NCBI GenBank assembly: GCA_934047225.1
Contig: OW203989.1
Span: 15,847,977-15,911,976 of the forward strand
DNA from: Ypsolopha sequella
Lineage: Eukaryota > Arthropoda > Insecta > Lepidoptera > Ypsolophidae
Length of the DNA: 64,000 bases
Direction of reading: 5' to 3'
Below are positions 31,311 through 43,531 of the stretch, in pieces; position 1 is the first letter of the stretch; every line of letters begins with the position of its first letter. The position numbers were made by a program, and so were the translations under genes. Below the pieces are notes generated by a model. The model saw nothing but the letters and a program-made list of their open reading frames with translations, ran no database searches and was not told where the DNA came from.

Positions 31311-32685
31311 GATGACCACTGGGAATGGCAAAGTCCTGGAAAGGCTTATGTCCAGCAGTGGATGAACTAGGCTGATGGATGGATGATGATGGTCTTCATC
31401 TTATGATCACCATAATATTGTATGGATGATTCACGCAAACTTTTTAACATTCGAGTACATACAGTACTAGTTATCCAAGTTAATATACTACTAAAAATAA
31501 AGTAGAAAAAAGTTGTGTCTCCAACATGTCTTTTCAGGGGAAATTTTAAATGAAATAGGTATGATCATTCTCAGTAGATCCATAAAGTAAAGTCAAAACT
31601 AAAATTTTTTGTATTTTGTCTGTTTGTCTATTCCGTTTTAGCTCAATAACCACCTCACGGATTTGCATGTTTTTTTTATCATCATCGTAGTGACCCTGGT
31701 CAATATGTCAATCAATCAATCAATGTAAATAAAAGGCTTTTTCCTGAGTGACTGACTAGGTCAATGTTCCTGAGTGACTGACTGCCTGACAGACAACGTA
31801 CAGCCGCTGGACGTAGAGACTTGATATTTGGAGGGTGTGTTTATAGAAGGGTGAAATTCGTGCTGGGGGCTCGGTTGGTGATCATTGAACCTTGTTCCTG
31901 GTCCCTGGCCTGGTCTCCGGTTTGGGTTCGGGCGGTTGATTGGATTTCACCTTGTATAATATATATTTTACCTATAATTTTAATCGTATATATATATTGC
32001 TACATAAATTAAATAAACGTTTAATCTAGTTCATGTACATTTATTATTTTATTTCATATATTTTTTTTATATAAGATTAAATTTTGACTTGTGAAACGTG
32101 TATTTTATATACCTACTTTGCAAAATAAACTATTTGAATTTGAATTTGAAAACGCACACTAAGAAAGGATTTTGGAAAATTTACATCGCAAAGGGTCCAA
32201 AAAGGGGGTCAAAGTTTAAAAAAAAAACCTAGAAAACCCAAAAACCACGCAGACGAAGTCGCGGGCAAAAGCTAGGTGTTGATAAAATAGCCACCAATTA
32301 TCAATAAAACATGCCTTTATTGAAAGATATTTTTCAGCCGGTAAATAATAAAATAAAAAACTAAAAATTTGCGGTTATTTTGTTTTTGTTTGAAATTTTG
32401 AAATGCGGTAAAATGTTTCATCAACATTCTTCCGATCATATCCTGTATCACTTTGTTCGTAGACAGATAGATAGATAGATACCATATAGATATATATCTT
32501 ATAGATAGATAGAATATTAGTACCATTGAGGTATTTTTAGAAATGAAATGGGAAACGAAGAAGTGTCCTAACTTAGACTTTACTTAAAATGTGAACTGCA
32601 ACTGCACCAGAGAACATAATTTTTCCACATTATTTATATTTTTTTAATTTTGTACGCTTCTGTAACACCTACCTACATGTACATG

Positions 32686-33084
32686 TATTTAAGGGGGAAC
32701 GAGTCGTATCCTCTACGAAACGCACAACTTAAGATGGTTCTTCTTATTTTTGAATAACAGATACTAACTAAATATGATTTATGGCATTTCGCGAACATAG
32801 TTTAGTGTCAGTTGGACTTTTCCGGCTAAATTTTGTAATTTTATGCATGAGGTTTAAAATGTATGGCCACACAAACTTAAAACACGCTTTTAAGTATGTG
32901 CGCCCATACATTTACAACGTAATGCATAAAATAACAAAATTTTGCCGGAAATGCCTAACTGACACTAAACTATGTTCGCGAAATGCCATAAATCACATCT
33001 ATTTAATATCTGTAATTCAAAAATAAGAAGAACCATCTTAAGTTGTGCGTTTCGTAGAGGATACGACTCGTTTCCCCTTAAGTA
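32686..33084. repeat. 400-bp palindromic element
   Basis: The arms of about 170 bases carry GAGTCGTATCCTCTACGAAA, AAGATGGTTCTTCTTATTTT and TTCGCGAACATAGTTTAGTG, each mirrored at the right. A divergent relative is at 5,020-5,280. Confidence 0.88.
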
Positions 33085-33797
33085 CAAATACTTAAGGCGA
33101 CACCAAAAAAAAATACCATTTACTCCACTTACGTCATCTACGTATTTCATTTTTGGGTAATTGTTTATTGAGTATTTGATTAAGATTCTCACTGAAGGAA
33201 AACGCGATTGGATGAAATTTTCTCGATAGAATTTAATTCCGAAAAGACCTCTAAATTGTTTTATTTTTTCCAGTAATTCTGAAATCCTAACAAATTTCAT
33301 TGAGAAATTGCATTCAAAATGTGGATATTATGTATTTGTAAAGTCTCCTTGAAAATATTTTTGACAAAATAGCTTAGTACATTTTATATTAATAAAAAAC
33401 CGAACTTTTGCTACTTTTCCACGAATACTTCCCACTCGCACTGAGGGTTTTTTCGCATATCGAGTAACAGGGACGCTAAAACTTTTACGTATCGCCTTAA
33501 ATGTTGACCAAGGTAACCGACCGATATATTTCAGTATTTTACCGGTCACCACAACCAGACATTGTTTGTGAGTCCTAAATGAGAGTGGAAGCTACTCCCA
33601 AATCTAATCTCGTGAAATCATTATTACAAACCCCACACCGGTAAGGAGATAACAATATATCTGGACAAACATGCATTATCGAGTATGACAAAAATAATCC
33701 ATGGGATAGAAAATCGTTGCCTACTGATCGCTATGATTTTATCATTATCTAAGCCTTAGAGAGATACGACTATAGAACACAGTCAGCAAGAAGGTTT

Positions 33798-33806
33798 TAT
33801 ATAAAA
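33798..33806 (+). promoter_or_regulatory. TATA box (TATATAAAA)
   Basis: TATATAAAA stands in GC-rich surroundings unlike the flanking A+T-rich DNA. It lies 178 bases before the ATG at 33,984, with no other ATG between a start site about 30 bases downstream and that codon. Confidence 0.55.
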
Positions 33807-33983
33807 CCGTCGAGGACTCTTCGGTCGACACACTCGCGCGCCGCAAGCGTGCATTGTCGCCGTTTGCTGTCTAAGTATTTATTTGTATAATAGTTTCACC
33901 TTCACACTCTGGTTATACAAAATAACTGAACATTGATATACTGCATCTGTGCGGACAAGACGTGTGATTGAGTTTGTGCAAAA

Positions 33984-34038
33984 ATGGTGAGGATACTTCA
34001 CGTTTTTGGTGTTTTGTGTTTGTTTCATACTTCTGAAG
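33984..34038 (+). CDS. First coding exon: signal peptide of an unidentified gene
   Basis: ATG in the context CAAAAATGG starts MVRILHVFGVLCLFHTSEG, a clear secretory signal peptide, ending at a GTATGT donor in phase 1. The upstream TATA box and the absence of earlier ATGs support a real first exon. I could not identify the following exon. A short candidate at about 38,588-38,632 has a weak acceptor and is not claimed. The protein product is unknown, and the gene must run rightwards under or across the repeats that follow. Confidence 0.5.
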
Positions 34039-34487
34039 GTATGTAAATTAAATTTAAGGCTTGAAAAGATTGGTGATGGAAAAGTTATCGAAACAGATAA
34101 ATTTATCATACCGATACTGAAAAAAATTAGTATCAACAAGTTGTAAATTAATGAATAATGTAACAAATGAATATCGTGAGGCAAATATGTACCACATTTT
34201 GTAAAAAGGAAAATCTTTAGTGTAGTTAAGTGTAAGTAAGCTTTGCAAACTTTTAAAGTAACCGTGAAGTTTATTGTTAGCCTACCAGATTGTCTATGGG
34301 CAATATCAATTTGTTTGATATATTATACTCACTTTTAAGGGTTCTGTATGGAAAGGAAACTTTAAGTACTATATATTGCCTATCCGTATGTGTATATAGG
34401 TATGTATATAACAGCCTCATAGCTAGTTATAACAAATTCAAATTCAAATAATTCATTTTGTAAAGCCTCAATTAGCTTTTTATTTAG

Positions 34488-35017
34488 AATTACACAATAT
34501 AACTTTAAATATATACAATAAATAAAAGAAAATTTAAAACTTGAAATATATTTCGGCCCTTAGTGGGGCGTCATCAGTCAAGTATTAAAAAAAATACAAA
34601 TATACCATAGTTATAAAAAGTAAAAAATAAAAAGACAATATTTTTCTTAATCAAACTATACTTATTATGATTTAAAAGGTACTTGTACTGGTCCACAAAT
34701 TCTTATATCAAATAATAAAAGTTTGTGGACAAGTACAAGAACCCTTCAAGTGCCAACAATCACCACCATCAACTCTTCTCATGCCATCCCAATTCTGGCA
34801 TATGTGTTGCCTAAAAGGACGACGACTCGCTTTGTGGACGAGTACAAGTACCTTTTAAATTATAATAAGTATAGGTTGACTAAGAAAAATATTGTCTTTT
34901 TATTTTTTACTTTTTATTACTATGGTATATTTGTAATTTTTTTTAATACCTGACTGATGACGGCGTTTTAAATTTTCTTTTATTTATTGTATATATTTAA
35001 AGTTATATTGTGTAATT
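34488..35017. repeat. 530-bp foldback element with TTTCGGCCC...GGGGCGTCATCAG motif
   Basis: The arms run from TACACAATATAACTTTAAAT through AAAAAGACAATATTTTTCTT, mirrored at the right. The ATATATTTCGGCCCTTAGTG block with GTCATCAGT belongs to a family also seen at 49,118-49,160, 51,990-52,040 and 63,095-63,140. From 35,018 to 36,000 I see nothing I can identify. Confidence 0.8.
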
Positions 35018-36222
35018 TTGTAAAGTAGGTATACATAATTTTATATTACAAGTCAAAATAATAAACGTACTAGAACTAAATTAAAGGTAATTATAATAAT
35101 TATTAAATGTTATTCAGCAACTCTAGTCTAGACACACGTACAAGCTGCGCTTTACATTTTAAATAACAATAGTATTTTATTTATTTGTCTTCATTGTATT
35201 CATAAATAAAATTAATGCTTGACAATATATTACAAAAATCCTAAAAATTTAATTATCGTATCGAATTTGGAAGAGCTTGCTAGACAAATATATTAGCTAT
35301 GCAGTTTTTAAACGGTGTAAAGATTACAGGCAAATGAAACAGTCAAAAATACTTGATAGATTTCAACATGTTTGCTTGACGAAAAAATTAAACAATAGAA
35401 GTGTATGTTATGTTTCACGAATACGTCTCACTGCAAGCAGGTTACACAAGGTTATCACAAGTTATTGAAAATTTGAATTTGGATGGGTAACTGAAAAATA
35501 AATCAATATCATAACAAAACTTTCGGCTTACACTTGACTAATTTTGTTTATTATAAGGTGGCATTTATTAATACAGCCAAATAGTAATACAAATAGTAAG
35601 TACCGAGTATCAAAGTTCGTTGACCCTTTTTAGGAAATTCAAAAATTGTTTTTTTTCCTGTTCCCTACAAACGCAAGCCCAACCCCGAGTCTATATACTT
35701 ACTAAGGAAAGTAAAATTTTTCTTTAACCCCATATCTCAGCAAGCCCTTGACAGTTTTGGTTCATGTTTGAACTTAAAAATTATTTTCCTACTACCTTTT
35801 ATAAAAAGTTTCATTACATACTCGAAATTTATTTTGAAAATCGAACTTTCTGGACACCGGCCCCGTTGCGAAATTCAGTCAGTACGAAATTTCATTTCGT
35901 AGTCGGTTAGGTTCTTTTTGACGTAAATTTGTTTTGATACTCGAAATTGTTTCGTGACCTCGTAGTGTACTCCAATTATTAGCGTCGCCGCCGGCCGGCA
36001 GAACGAGAACAAAAAATAAAAACCGGCCAAGTGCGAGTCAGACCCGCGCACGAAGGGTTTCGTACCATTATCTATAAAAACGGCAAAATAAACATGTCTG
36101 TTGTATGGGAGCCCCCTTAAATATTTATTTTATTCTGTTTTTTTAGTATTTGTAGTAATAGCGGCAACAGAAATACATCATCTGTGAAAATTTCATGAGA
36201 TATGATTCATGAGATTCATGAG

Positions 36223-36272
36223 ATAACATATATATATATATATATATTCTATATATATATATATATATATAT
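36223..36272. repeat. (TA)n microsatellite
   Basis: Two TA runs are separated by a short interruption, directly after a truncated reverse copy of the CGAGTCCGACTCGC repeat (36,007-36,185). Confidence 0.9.
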
Positions 36273-37047
36273 CAAGATAAATAAAAAATGCTGGCCAGAT
36301 CACCAGAAACCAGAAGGCTGGCAGCAAGTCTTTGACCGAAATAAGCACCAGCCCTCGGGTCACCGGAAGGGTCGATCAGGCTCGATGAAATGTATCTGTA
36401 GAGACGTTGCGCGTTCGGTCCCCAAGGTCAGAGTGTCTCTACACCAAAGAGCACTAGAATTTGCTAAATGAAGTTGTTCTTTATAGTTTTAAAGTAACAT
36501 TTTTTTTTTCATTATGTTTAATTTTCAAGAGAATGAAATGACGCTCTGGGAAGAGGCGCCTTAAGAGGCTATATGAATTTTATTTTTGTCACTGTCACTC
36601 CAAGCGAAAAATCGCTTAGTGCGAGAGGGGCTAATTCAGGGCAAAAGGGAAAAAGGTTGGTTTTATATTTTTATTAAAAAAACTAAAATAGCTAGCAAAA
36701 TTTCAAATATCAAATCTCTAGATATTGTTAAAACACACCTAATAAAATATGTTTGAGTTCTGGTTGCTATTCGTCAAACGAGGAGAAAAAGTGTGTTTGA
36801 AGACCACATTTCAACAATTATTTCTATCGAGGAAAATTTATCCAAACATGTTTTTCAATTTCAAAACCCTAGATTATATACTCAAAATGCATATACCAGA
36901 AACTGATTATAATTTTCCGTGTATTTCATGAAATACACAGAAAAGAAACACCCGTATTTTTTTCGCATATAAACCGGACTTTTGTGTTTAAACCAATGAT
37001 CTTGTATTATACATACATTGGTTTAAACTAATTACCTTTATAGGCAT

Positions 37048-37219
37048 AATAAAGCTGATTCTGAAGGCTTTAATTTTAGTTTTAGTGCTGTCAAAACCTA
37101 GTTTTTTCAAAAGGAATTTAGCTTCTGTTCCTCTAGCTTTTAAGAACTATTTTACAATGAAGAAAATTTAGCTTTGACAGCACTAAAACTAAAATAAAAG
37201 CCTTCAGAATCGGCTATAT
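37048..37219. repeat. 170-bp MITE, GATTCTGAAGGCTTTAATTT family, copy 1
   Basis: GATTCTGAAGGCTTTAATTT, then TTAGTGCTGTCAAAAC; both are mirrored at the right end. Copies: 41,793-41,962, 57,032-57,206 and 58,412-58,582. The sequence from 37,220 to 38,805 holds nothing I recognise. Confidence 0.9.
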
Positions 37220-39019
37220 TGCTATAATAAATATTTAGAGGTATGTTTTAATGTGAAACGTATGTGTGGACGTACGCTAAATAACCGTTTTCGTGAAAAT
37301 AATGGAAATCTTCCCTCCATGTTTTCAGCTTTTGAGTTTTATGTTTAAACTGTAATATTTACTAAATTAATAATTAATTGAAACATAATGTGTGTAACTA
37401 TGACATGTGTTTCATCATAAAAGAATACGAAAATATGACCTCTATTAGAAACTTACATAGGTACAGGATGTTCCACAGATAACGTTGTCCGCTGTTGAGT
37501 CCTTGTACCTATACGACCATTTTATCTGTTTTGAATTTATCAGATATCCACAATTTATTACCAAACGTAAAAAAATACGTACATGGCATTGAAACAATAC
37601 TTATAATGCGACCTTCAAATTAATAAAATGAATGTTACAATGTTAAATGAGTAATGAAATTTAATACCTCCACTTCGATCAATAGTCTAAAAAAACTATT
37701 ATAGGAGCTAAATTATACGTAATTATCTGGGAGAAAGTTATACCACTTTATTCTGTGGTTATACACGGCGCCTGAAAAATATTTTGGAGTTTGTGAATGA
37801 ATAATTAAGGTATTTTCGGAGAAGATCCTAGTGTAATATTTCCATTCCAAGTGTCTCTATAATTAAGGTGAATACATACTCCAACTGCAATTTGGACCTG
37901 TATTTGAAGGCCTAATCCTCCCAAACGGGTGGTCCAAAAAATTTAAAAATTATATATGTTAGGTACGATGAAGTCAGAAATAATTTTTATGTTTAACTTT
38001 TTATTTTATGTTGTTACTTCTGACATAAAAAATCGAAATTTATCGAAAGTTTCATATGATTTTCGCAAAAATTATCTTTCTACTTCCGAATGCCTGAAGT
38101 GATTCTAAAGATCCTTTCACCAAATTATTGTCAATTTTTAGATCTACAAAATTCAAGACATAAATTTTTATTCCTTTCGTCGCTTCCTAGTGAAAAGTAT
38201 TATTTTTTCCTATTTTGCGCTATCGGGATACACAGCGATCGTCCAATGCAATGCGCGCTGATATAAGCATTATTTCAAGTTTATTTTTTTTAAATGTACA
38301 TTGAACAAAATTTTACAAAGTTTAAAAATTTACAATACAGAACTATCTGGCGTAAACCATGAAGGTTTATCTGCAGATAGTGATGGTTTTTGTCGATATT
38401 TGTAGCGACACAGGTCGACTCAAGGTCGCGGATGCATTCCCCTATTATAATTATTGACTTGCATGATGCAGAGCCCATATTAGATTCGAAATATAATCTT
38501 GAGATTCATAATAATAATTTCTATTTACATGTTTATTTTATACGATTTATACAATAATATTTATTTAACATATTACTGTAAAGTGCGAAAAATCGAACAT
38601 CGAACCCTACCCAGGCGCAAAACAGATGGAAAGGTATATCGCATATTTAATTATACGAGTACATAACAATACTTCTATTATCTACATAATTATACAAAGT
38701 TTCATATACTCTTTGCATTTTTCGTCTTTTTTAATATTATCTTTAACGGACACATGTATCATAAAATTAAATGCATTATATATTTAATGTAATATACGTA
38801 CATATACAACGTGTAACAGAAAGGTGTGACCATATTTGAAGAGCTTGTTCAGTCAATGATATAGAACAACTTTTACCATGAAACAAACCCTATACCTCGA
38901 AAAAAAAAATTTACTGTTTCATAGAAAAATGCAATGCTGCTCGGCCGAAATGTATGGAAGGGTAGATTTTTTTTTGAGATTTCAGTGTTGGCTCCATAGT
39001 AAAAGTTGTTCTATAGAAT

Positions 39020-39068
39020 TCAAATAATGATGTAAAATTGCAAATTTTAAGTTGTATAAATATACTAA
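39020..39068 (+). tRNA. trnC: Mitochondrial trnC(GCA), 5'-truncated, in the NUMT
   Basis: AATGATGTAAAATTGCAAAT contains the anticodon loop TTGCAAA (GCA). The 3' half ends near ACTAAGG. The 5' acceptor strand is missing at the insertion junction, so it cannot be functional in the nucleus. Confidence 0.68.
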
Positions 39069-39132
39069 GGCTTAAAGAAAAGCTCTTTATATATAATTTT
39101 GAAGATTATTAGTTTATTTAACTTAAAACCTT
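39067..39132 (-). tRNA. trnW: Mitochondrial trnW(TCA) in the NUMT
   Basis: On the minus strand the 66-base sequence starts AAGGTTTTAAGTTAA and ends TTTAAGCCTT; the seven-base acceptor stem pairs with one G-T. The anticodon loop CTTCAAA carries TCA, which reads UGA as Trp in the mitochondrial code. It sits directly after nad2, as in insect mitogenomes. Confidence 0.82.
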
Positions 39133-39134
39133 AT

Positions 39135-39511
39135 AGAAAAAAAAAGAAAGTTCTAAGAGGTAAACCTAATAAAGAAATGATAAAAACAATAAAAATATGT
39201 TAAAGATTTTTTTTTATTTTAATTTGAAATAGTTAAATATAAATGAAGAATATGAAATACGAATATAAAAAATAATATAATTAATCTTATTATAATAAAA
39301 ATTAAAGTTAAAAATAAAAAAATATTATTAATAAAAAAGTTAATTACTAATAATTTTGGGAAAAATCCTAAAAATGGAGGTAACCCTCCTAATGATAATA
39401 AATAAAAAAATAAGGATAGTTTAATTAAAGTTTTTAAATTAGAATAAAACAATTGGTAAAGATAAAAAATATTTATTAAAAATAAAAGGAAACATATAAA
39501 GTAAAATATGG
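39135..39511 (-). pseudogene. nad2: nad2 (NADH dehydrogenase subunit 2), 3' fragment in the NUMT
   Basis: The minus strand reads LSLGGLPPFLGFFPKLLVIN, the conserved ND2 core, and further on ISLLGLPLSTFFFFL, the ND2 C-terminus, after a frameshift in an A-rich run near 39,200. About the first half of the gene is absent. In the nucleus it is non-functional; ATA and AGA codons would also be misread. Confidence 0.85.
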
Positions 39512-40094
39512 TATACCATTGACTGAATAAGCTCTTCAAATATGGTTACACCTTACACCTTTCTGTTACACGTTGTTATGAAGCTTCTTCATCACTGAAT
39601 CACCAAAAATCCTAGCATCATTCTGCGATCACATGATCACCAAACAAAAGCGTGTTACATAAAATTAAGTAAGTAAATGTTATGCATGTTCGCAAAGCAT
39701 GCGGCGATCAAGGTAGAATTTTAGCCGTGACATAGCTTCGCGCCGCGCCGTCTAATGCTCTCACCAACAGAGCGCTTCTGATTTTTGGAGTTCGTTAAAA
39801 AATGGGAAACCGACTAATAACCGATGGTCTGACTGAGTTGAAACTAGGCAGATTGAGCTCTTTAGCAGATAATTCAGAATTCGGTCGTTTTATTAAACTT
39901 TAACTTGGTTCTGTCTGCTTTTTGCAATAAATATATCAATGTAATTTCAATACTACATTTTTCCGTGCTTTTAAACCGATTTTGTTATAATATTATAATA
40001 TACATATATAAATATACATATCTATCGAATTAGGCTAGCCTGTAAGGATAGATGTTTGTGAATAAATAAATAAATAATATATATTAGTATTTTA

Positions 40095-40535
40095 GGTAGC
40101 GTTTCTAAACGCCGAGGTAAAGATAAAAATTAACTGTCACCCGTTCCACAGCCACCCGAGTGAAAACGAAGAGCTCCGAACGGTTCTCGACGTGTCGTTC
40201 CTAAACCTTGTGAGAAATGTAAAATTCACTTTTGAAAGTTAAATTTTACACCTCGTAAATTCGGGGGTAAATTTTCACTTTGACATTTCTCATCAGATTA
40301 CGCACCATTTTTTGGTTTCTGTGTTATAGAATTCTTCGGAATGACTTGTAAACCCATTTTATTTCAGTAATAATCATATATAGACAAAAAACATATTTGA
40401 CACGACCACGTAAATAAACTGCCTTTACAAAGTGGCCGTTCCAAAACGATTAGTAAATAGATTCCGCCTCAATCATATCTCTTTCACTTTTACGAAGTAA
40501 ACTTTACATTTACCCCGGCGTTTAGGAACGCAGCC
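40095..40535. repeat. Palindrome-ended element, GGTAGCGTTTCTAAACGCC family, intact copy
   Basis: The left end is GGTAGCGTTTCTAAACGCCG and the right end its imperfect complement. Internal marks are CACCCGAGTGAAAACG, ATTCGGGGGTAAATTTTC and GGCCGTTCCAAAACG. It serves as the uninterrupted reference for the nested copy at 52,356-53,586. The interval 39,577-40,094 holds nothing I recognise. Confidence 0.85.
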
Positions 40536-40672
40536 TTAGTATGTCAGGAAGAGGAAGTGACGTAATTACATTAGATTGAATGGTCGGATCCTTGTTAGAC
40601 TTTAGAAGAAGAAGAGGCCAATTGCTTGCTTTTAAGCTGGTTTATTCGTTAAGTTTTTAAGTAACGAAATAG

Positions 40673-40928
40673 ATAACATAGCTAAGACTCACTATGATTT
40701 ATGCGAGAAAAACTCGACGTTTCGGTCAACTTAAGAGTGACGTTCATCAGACTTCGCGAGGTGCTCCGGCGCGTGCGACACCCTGATGAGGACTGAATAT
40801 CCCCGCTATCCTCGTGAGGGTTTCGCACGCGCCGGAGCACCTCGCGAAGCGTGATGAGGTAACTCTTAAGTTGACCGAAACGTCGAGATTTTCTCTCATA
40901 AATCATAGTGAGTCTTAGCTATGTTATC
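40673..40928. repeat. 256-bp palindromic element
   Basis: ATAGCTAAGACTCACTATGA with CGACGTTTCGGTCAACTTAA, and GCTCCGGCGCGTGCGA further in, are all mirrored. It is near-perfect over arms of about 110 bases. Confidence 0.9.
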
Positions 40929-41337
40929 TTTTCCGTTATGATGGACACTCACCCTAATTTCAGTGATATAAGTTTCTAAGTGTTAAAAGATTTCAATTTT
41001 TTTTTCAAAATATTCATCAAACATATCTAGTATTCTTTTTGTGATCAGTCTCGTGTCATTCAGCGGTACATCACATCGACCCACCCATTGCGGTTCCTCC
41101 CGTGAAGGTCTTCGCATGATGACGCACTGAATCCTGCGACTGAACGCACATACACACATACATGCCCGATTTCAAACAAATTAGTCTAGTCGTTTTTAAG
41201 TTCGCTGCAGATGGAATAAAAACGAAACCACAGTCATACCGCCTCCTGACGGAGCCCTAAAATCTGAAGGCCTTGCAGTATAATTGTTTTGTAGCTAAAT
41301 GGAACAAAATATTCAGTTAAATAAATGTTGCACCAAA

Positions 41338-41714
41338 CTATACTTCATTCCAGATAAGATTAGAAAGAAAGATTTTGGTTTTTAAAAGGTAATACAAACT
41401 AATTTATCCTATATATAACAAAATAAAAGGGATGTAATCCTTTATATGCTCCGTACAAAGAAGCTTTTTTATTTTGGTTTATAGTATACGGTTTAAGAGA
41501 CTTTTGGGTCGATTCGGCGCAACACAACTAACAAGACTAACCTTATTTTGAGCGTCCCGTCTTTGTCTTTCCGGTACAGAAAGAAAAAGGCAGAACACTC
41601 AAATTAAGTTTAGTCCTGTCAATTAAGTCAAGTTATGTTGCGCCGAATTGGTGTTTATATAACCTTTTCCAAAAACCAAAATCTTTCTAATCTTATCTGG
41701 AATGAAGTAAGTAT
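41338..41714. repeat. Foldback element hosting a second MITE
   Basis: TTCCAGATAAGATTAGAAAG with AAGATTTTGGTTTTT at the left is mirrored at 41,656-41,714. Between the arms at 41,506-41,653 is a complete TCGATTCGGCG-family MITE (copy 3). Confidence 0.83.
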
Positions 41715-41792
41715 ACACATAATATATAACGTCAAACACGGCATTTTCATTGGCGAAACTTGGTATAACATTATTTATTTATTTATAACCAT

Positions 41793-41962
41793 ATTAAAGC
41801 CGATTTTGAAGGCTTTAATTTTAGTCTTAGTGCTGTCAAAACTAAATTTTCTTCAATACAAAATAGTCCTTAAGAGTTAGGATTAGAAGCTCAATTTCTT
41901 TGGAAAATTTTAAGCTTTGACAGCACTAAAACTAAAATTAAAGCCTTCGATTTGGCTTTATT
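41793..41962. repeat. 170-bp MITE, GAAGGCTTTAATTTTAG family, copy 2
   Basis: GAAGGCTTTAATTTTAGTC and TTAGTGCTGTCAAAAC are both mirrored at the right end; the element is flanked by TTAAAGC and GCTTTATT. Confidence 0.88.
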
Positions 41963-43290
41963 AACCACATAAAGCACTCCCTATGCGATCAATTTCATAA
42001 AATAAATAGAGTTACTTACCTTAATTTTTTGATTATTTGGCACGTAGGTATGGAGTGTTTCATATAGTAGTAGTAAAAATGTATGTACCTAGTTACACCC
42101 ATAGATATACTGGATATCCTAAGTCTATGGTTGCTTGCGTCCGTAGGAGATTGCCCTGGAGTCCCTCCGTGTGTCCCCAGGGTTGTAGTAAAAAACACAG
42201 CACCTGGGTTGCCAAATCTGTCTCTTCGGAGTCCTCCCAGTACGATAAAAATAGGTTAATATGATTCAATAATTTTAAATAACTTACAAGTTGATATGTG
42301 AATTTTTCAACGGTCACTGTCTCTTTAAGCGGAAAAACCGACCAAGTGCGAATCGGACTCGCGCACAAAGAGTTCCGTACAATACGGATAAGGAATCCTA
42401 AAAACATGGTAAATAATTCCACTTGCAGTTATTATAGAGAACCAACTTAACTTGACACTTAAAATATATCAAACTCTGTGTACCTAAAGGGTCTAATTAA
42501 ATAATTCCATATTTCTATTTTTTTTATTTTTCCAAATTTCCTTCAACCAAAATTTAGATATTGTTAAAACCCATCTAATGAAATATGTTTGAGTTCTGTT
42601 TATGATTCCTATTCGTCAACCGAGAAGAAAAGGTGTGTTTGGAGACCTCATTTTAATAATTATTTCTATCGAGCGAAACCTTTTAAATCGCATTTTTGTT
42701 CAACAAGAATCTAGAAAAAGGTTCCAAAAATGTTATACTAATAGATACTTGAAAGTAGTTATAGAAGTTCAGAAAGTATCTATATTTTAACGGTAGCATT
42801 CGAATTTTCCTTATAAACGCATAGCTTACACCTTAGGGTGCATGTAATCGCATATCTTACACCAGAACTGAACTCTATGACCTTTTCTTTTAGTTTAAAA
42901 TAAGAAACGCGCTCACGAAAAACTGAGTTTTTATTTAATTACGGCTCTTAGGTGAAATTATTAAAATATTCTAGGACTCGACTTACCAACGAGGTAATTT
43001 TTTCCCTTTTTTTAATACATATTTCATAAGAAAAACATAAAATTGTACAGGTAAATTCGTAATTTTTTAATGCATTTTTACTTTATTTGATGTTAAACAT
43101 ATTTTGACATTATACGGAACATTCAATAAACCGCAACCAGCCAACTATTCGATCAGCCTTGGACACCTGCGAAATGAAAAAGCAACTACGGCAAAAATGC
43201 AGTAATCAGTAATCAAGGTAGGTGCATAATTACATGTGATTTGGGTAAATACCTACTTACCAGCGTGTACATAATCACATGTCGTGGCTG

Positions 43291-43531
43291 ACAAGGGCGG
43301 ATCCAGCATTTGATTTTGGGGGGGGGGTAATTCTAACAAGGTTTATCACAAGGGTAAAAAAAATGAGTTTTTAGGCGCCGCGCCGCTTTTGGGAAACATA
43401 TCTATACATTCCATACCTATTTTATGTAAAAGTACAACCGAATCGAATCGATAAGTCGAGTCAAATGTATGAAATTCTTGTGTGTTTGGGGGGCTATGGC
43501 CCCCATGCCCCCCCCCCCCCTGTATCCGCCA
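43291..43531. mobile_element. Probable hAT-like element, GGGCGGATCCAG ends
   Basis: CAAGGGCGGATCCAG near the left and CTGTATCCGCCAAT near the right form a terminal inverted repeat with G-run and C-run next to it. GTGGCTGA before and GTGGCTGT after form an imperfect 8-bp target duplication (7 of 8). There is no transposase frame. The interval 43,532-43,974 holds nothing I can identify. Confidence 0.6.

Larger units (their letters stand above)
39016..39511 (-). other. Nuclear mitochondrial DNA segment (NUMT): trnC-trnW-nad2
   Basis: This ~496-bp block is more A+T-rich than its surroundings and carries, on the minus strand, the 3' end of nad2 followed by trnW, with trnC on the opposite strand, which is the ancestral insect gene order. 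It starts inside trnC and ends inside nad2, so both outer genes are truncated. It is flanked by the two halves of a foldback MITE. Confidence 0.88.
38806..39576. repeat. Foldback MITE split by a mitochondrial insertion
   Basis: The ends are CAACGTGTAACAGAAAGGTG and its complement. The left part matches the intact relative at 2,093-2,252 as far as GTAAAAGTTGTTCTATA. The right part resumes at TACCATTGACTGAATAAGC. Everything between (39,016-39,511) is mitochondrial in origin. Confidence 0.85.

Noticed and set aside
36202..36471. Open frame with PDHQKPEGWQQVFDRNKHQP
   Set aside because: It follows a TA microsatellite and a truncated repeat. No splice, start or family evidence; probably part of an unclassified repeat.
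38588..38632. Candidate exon after TGTAAAG, ending at GTATAT, possibly joining the signal-peptide exon at 33,984
   Set aside because: The acceptor lacks a pyrimidine tract, the exon is very short and two frames are open, so it cannot be supported.
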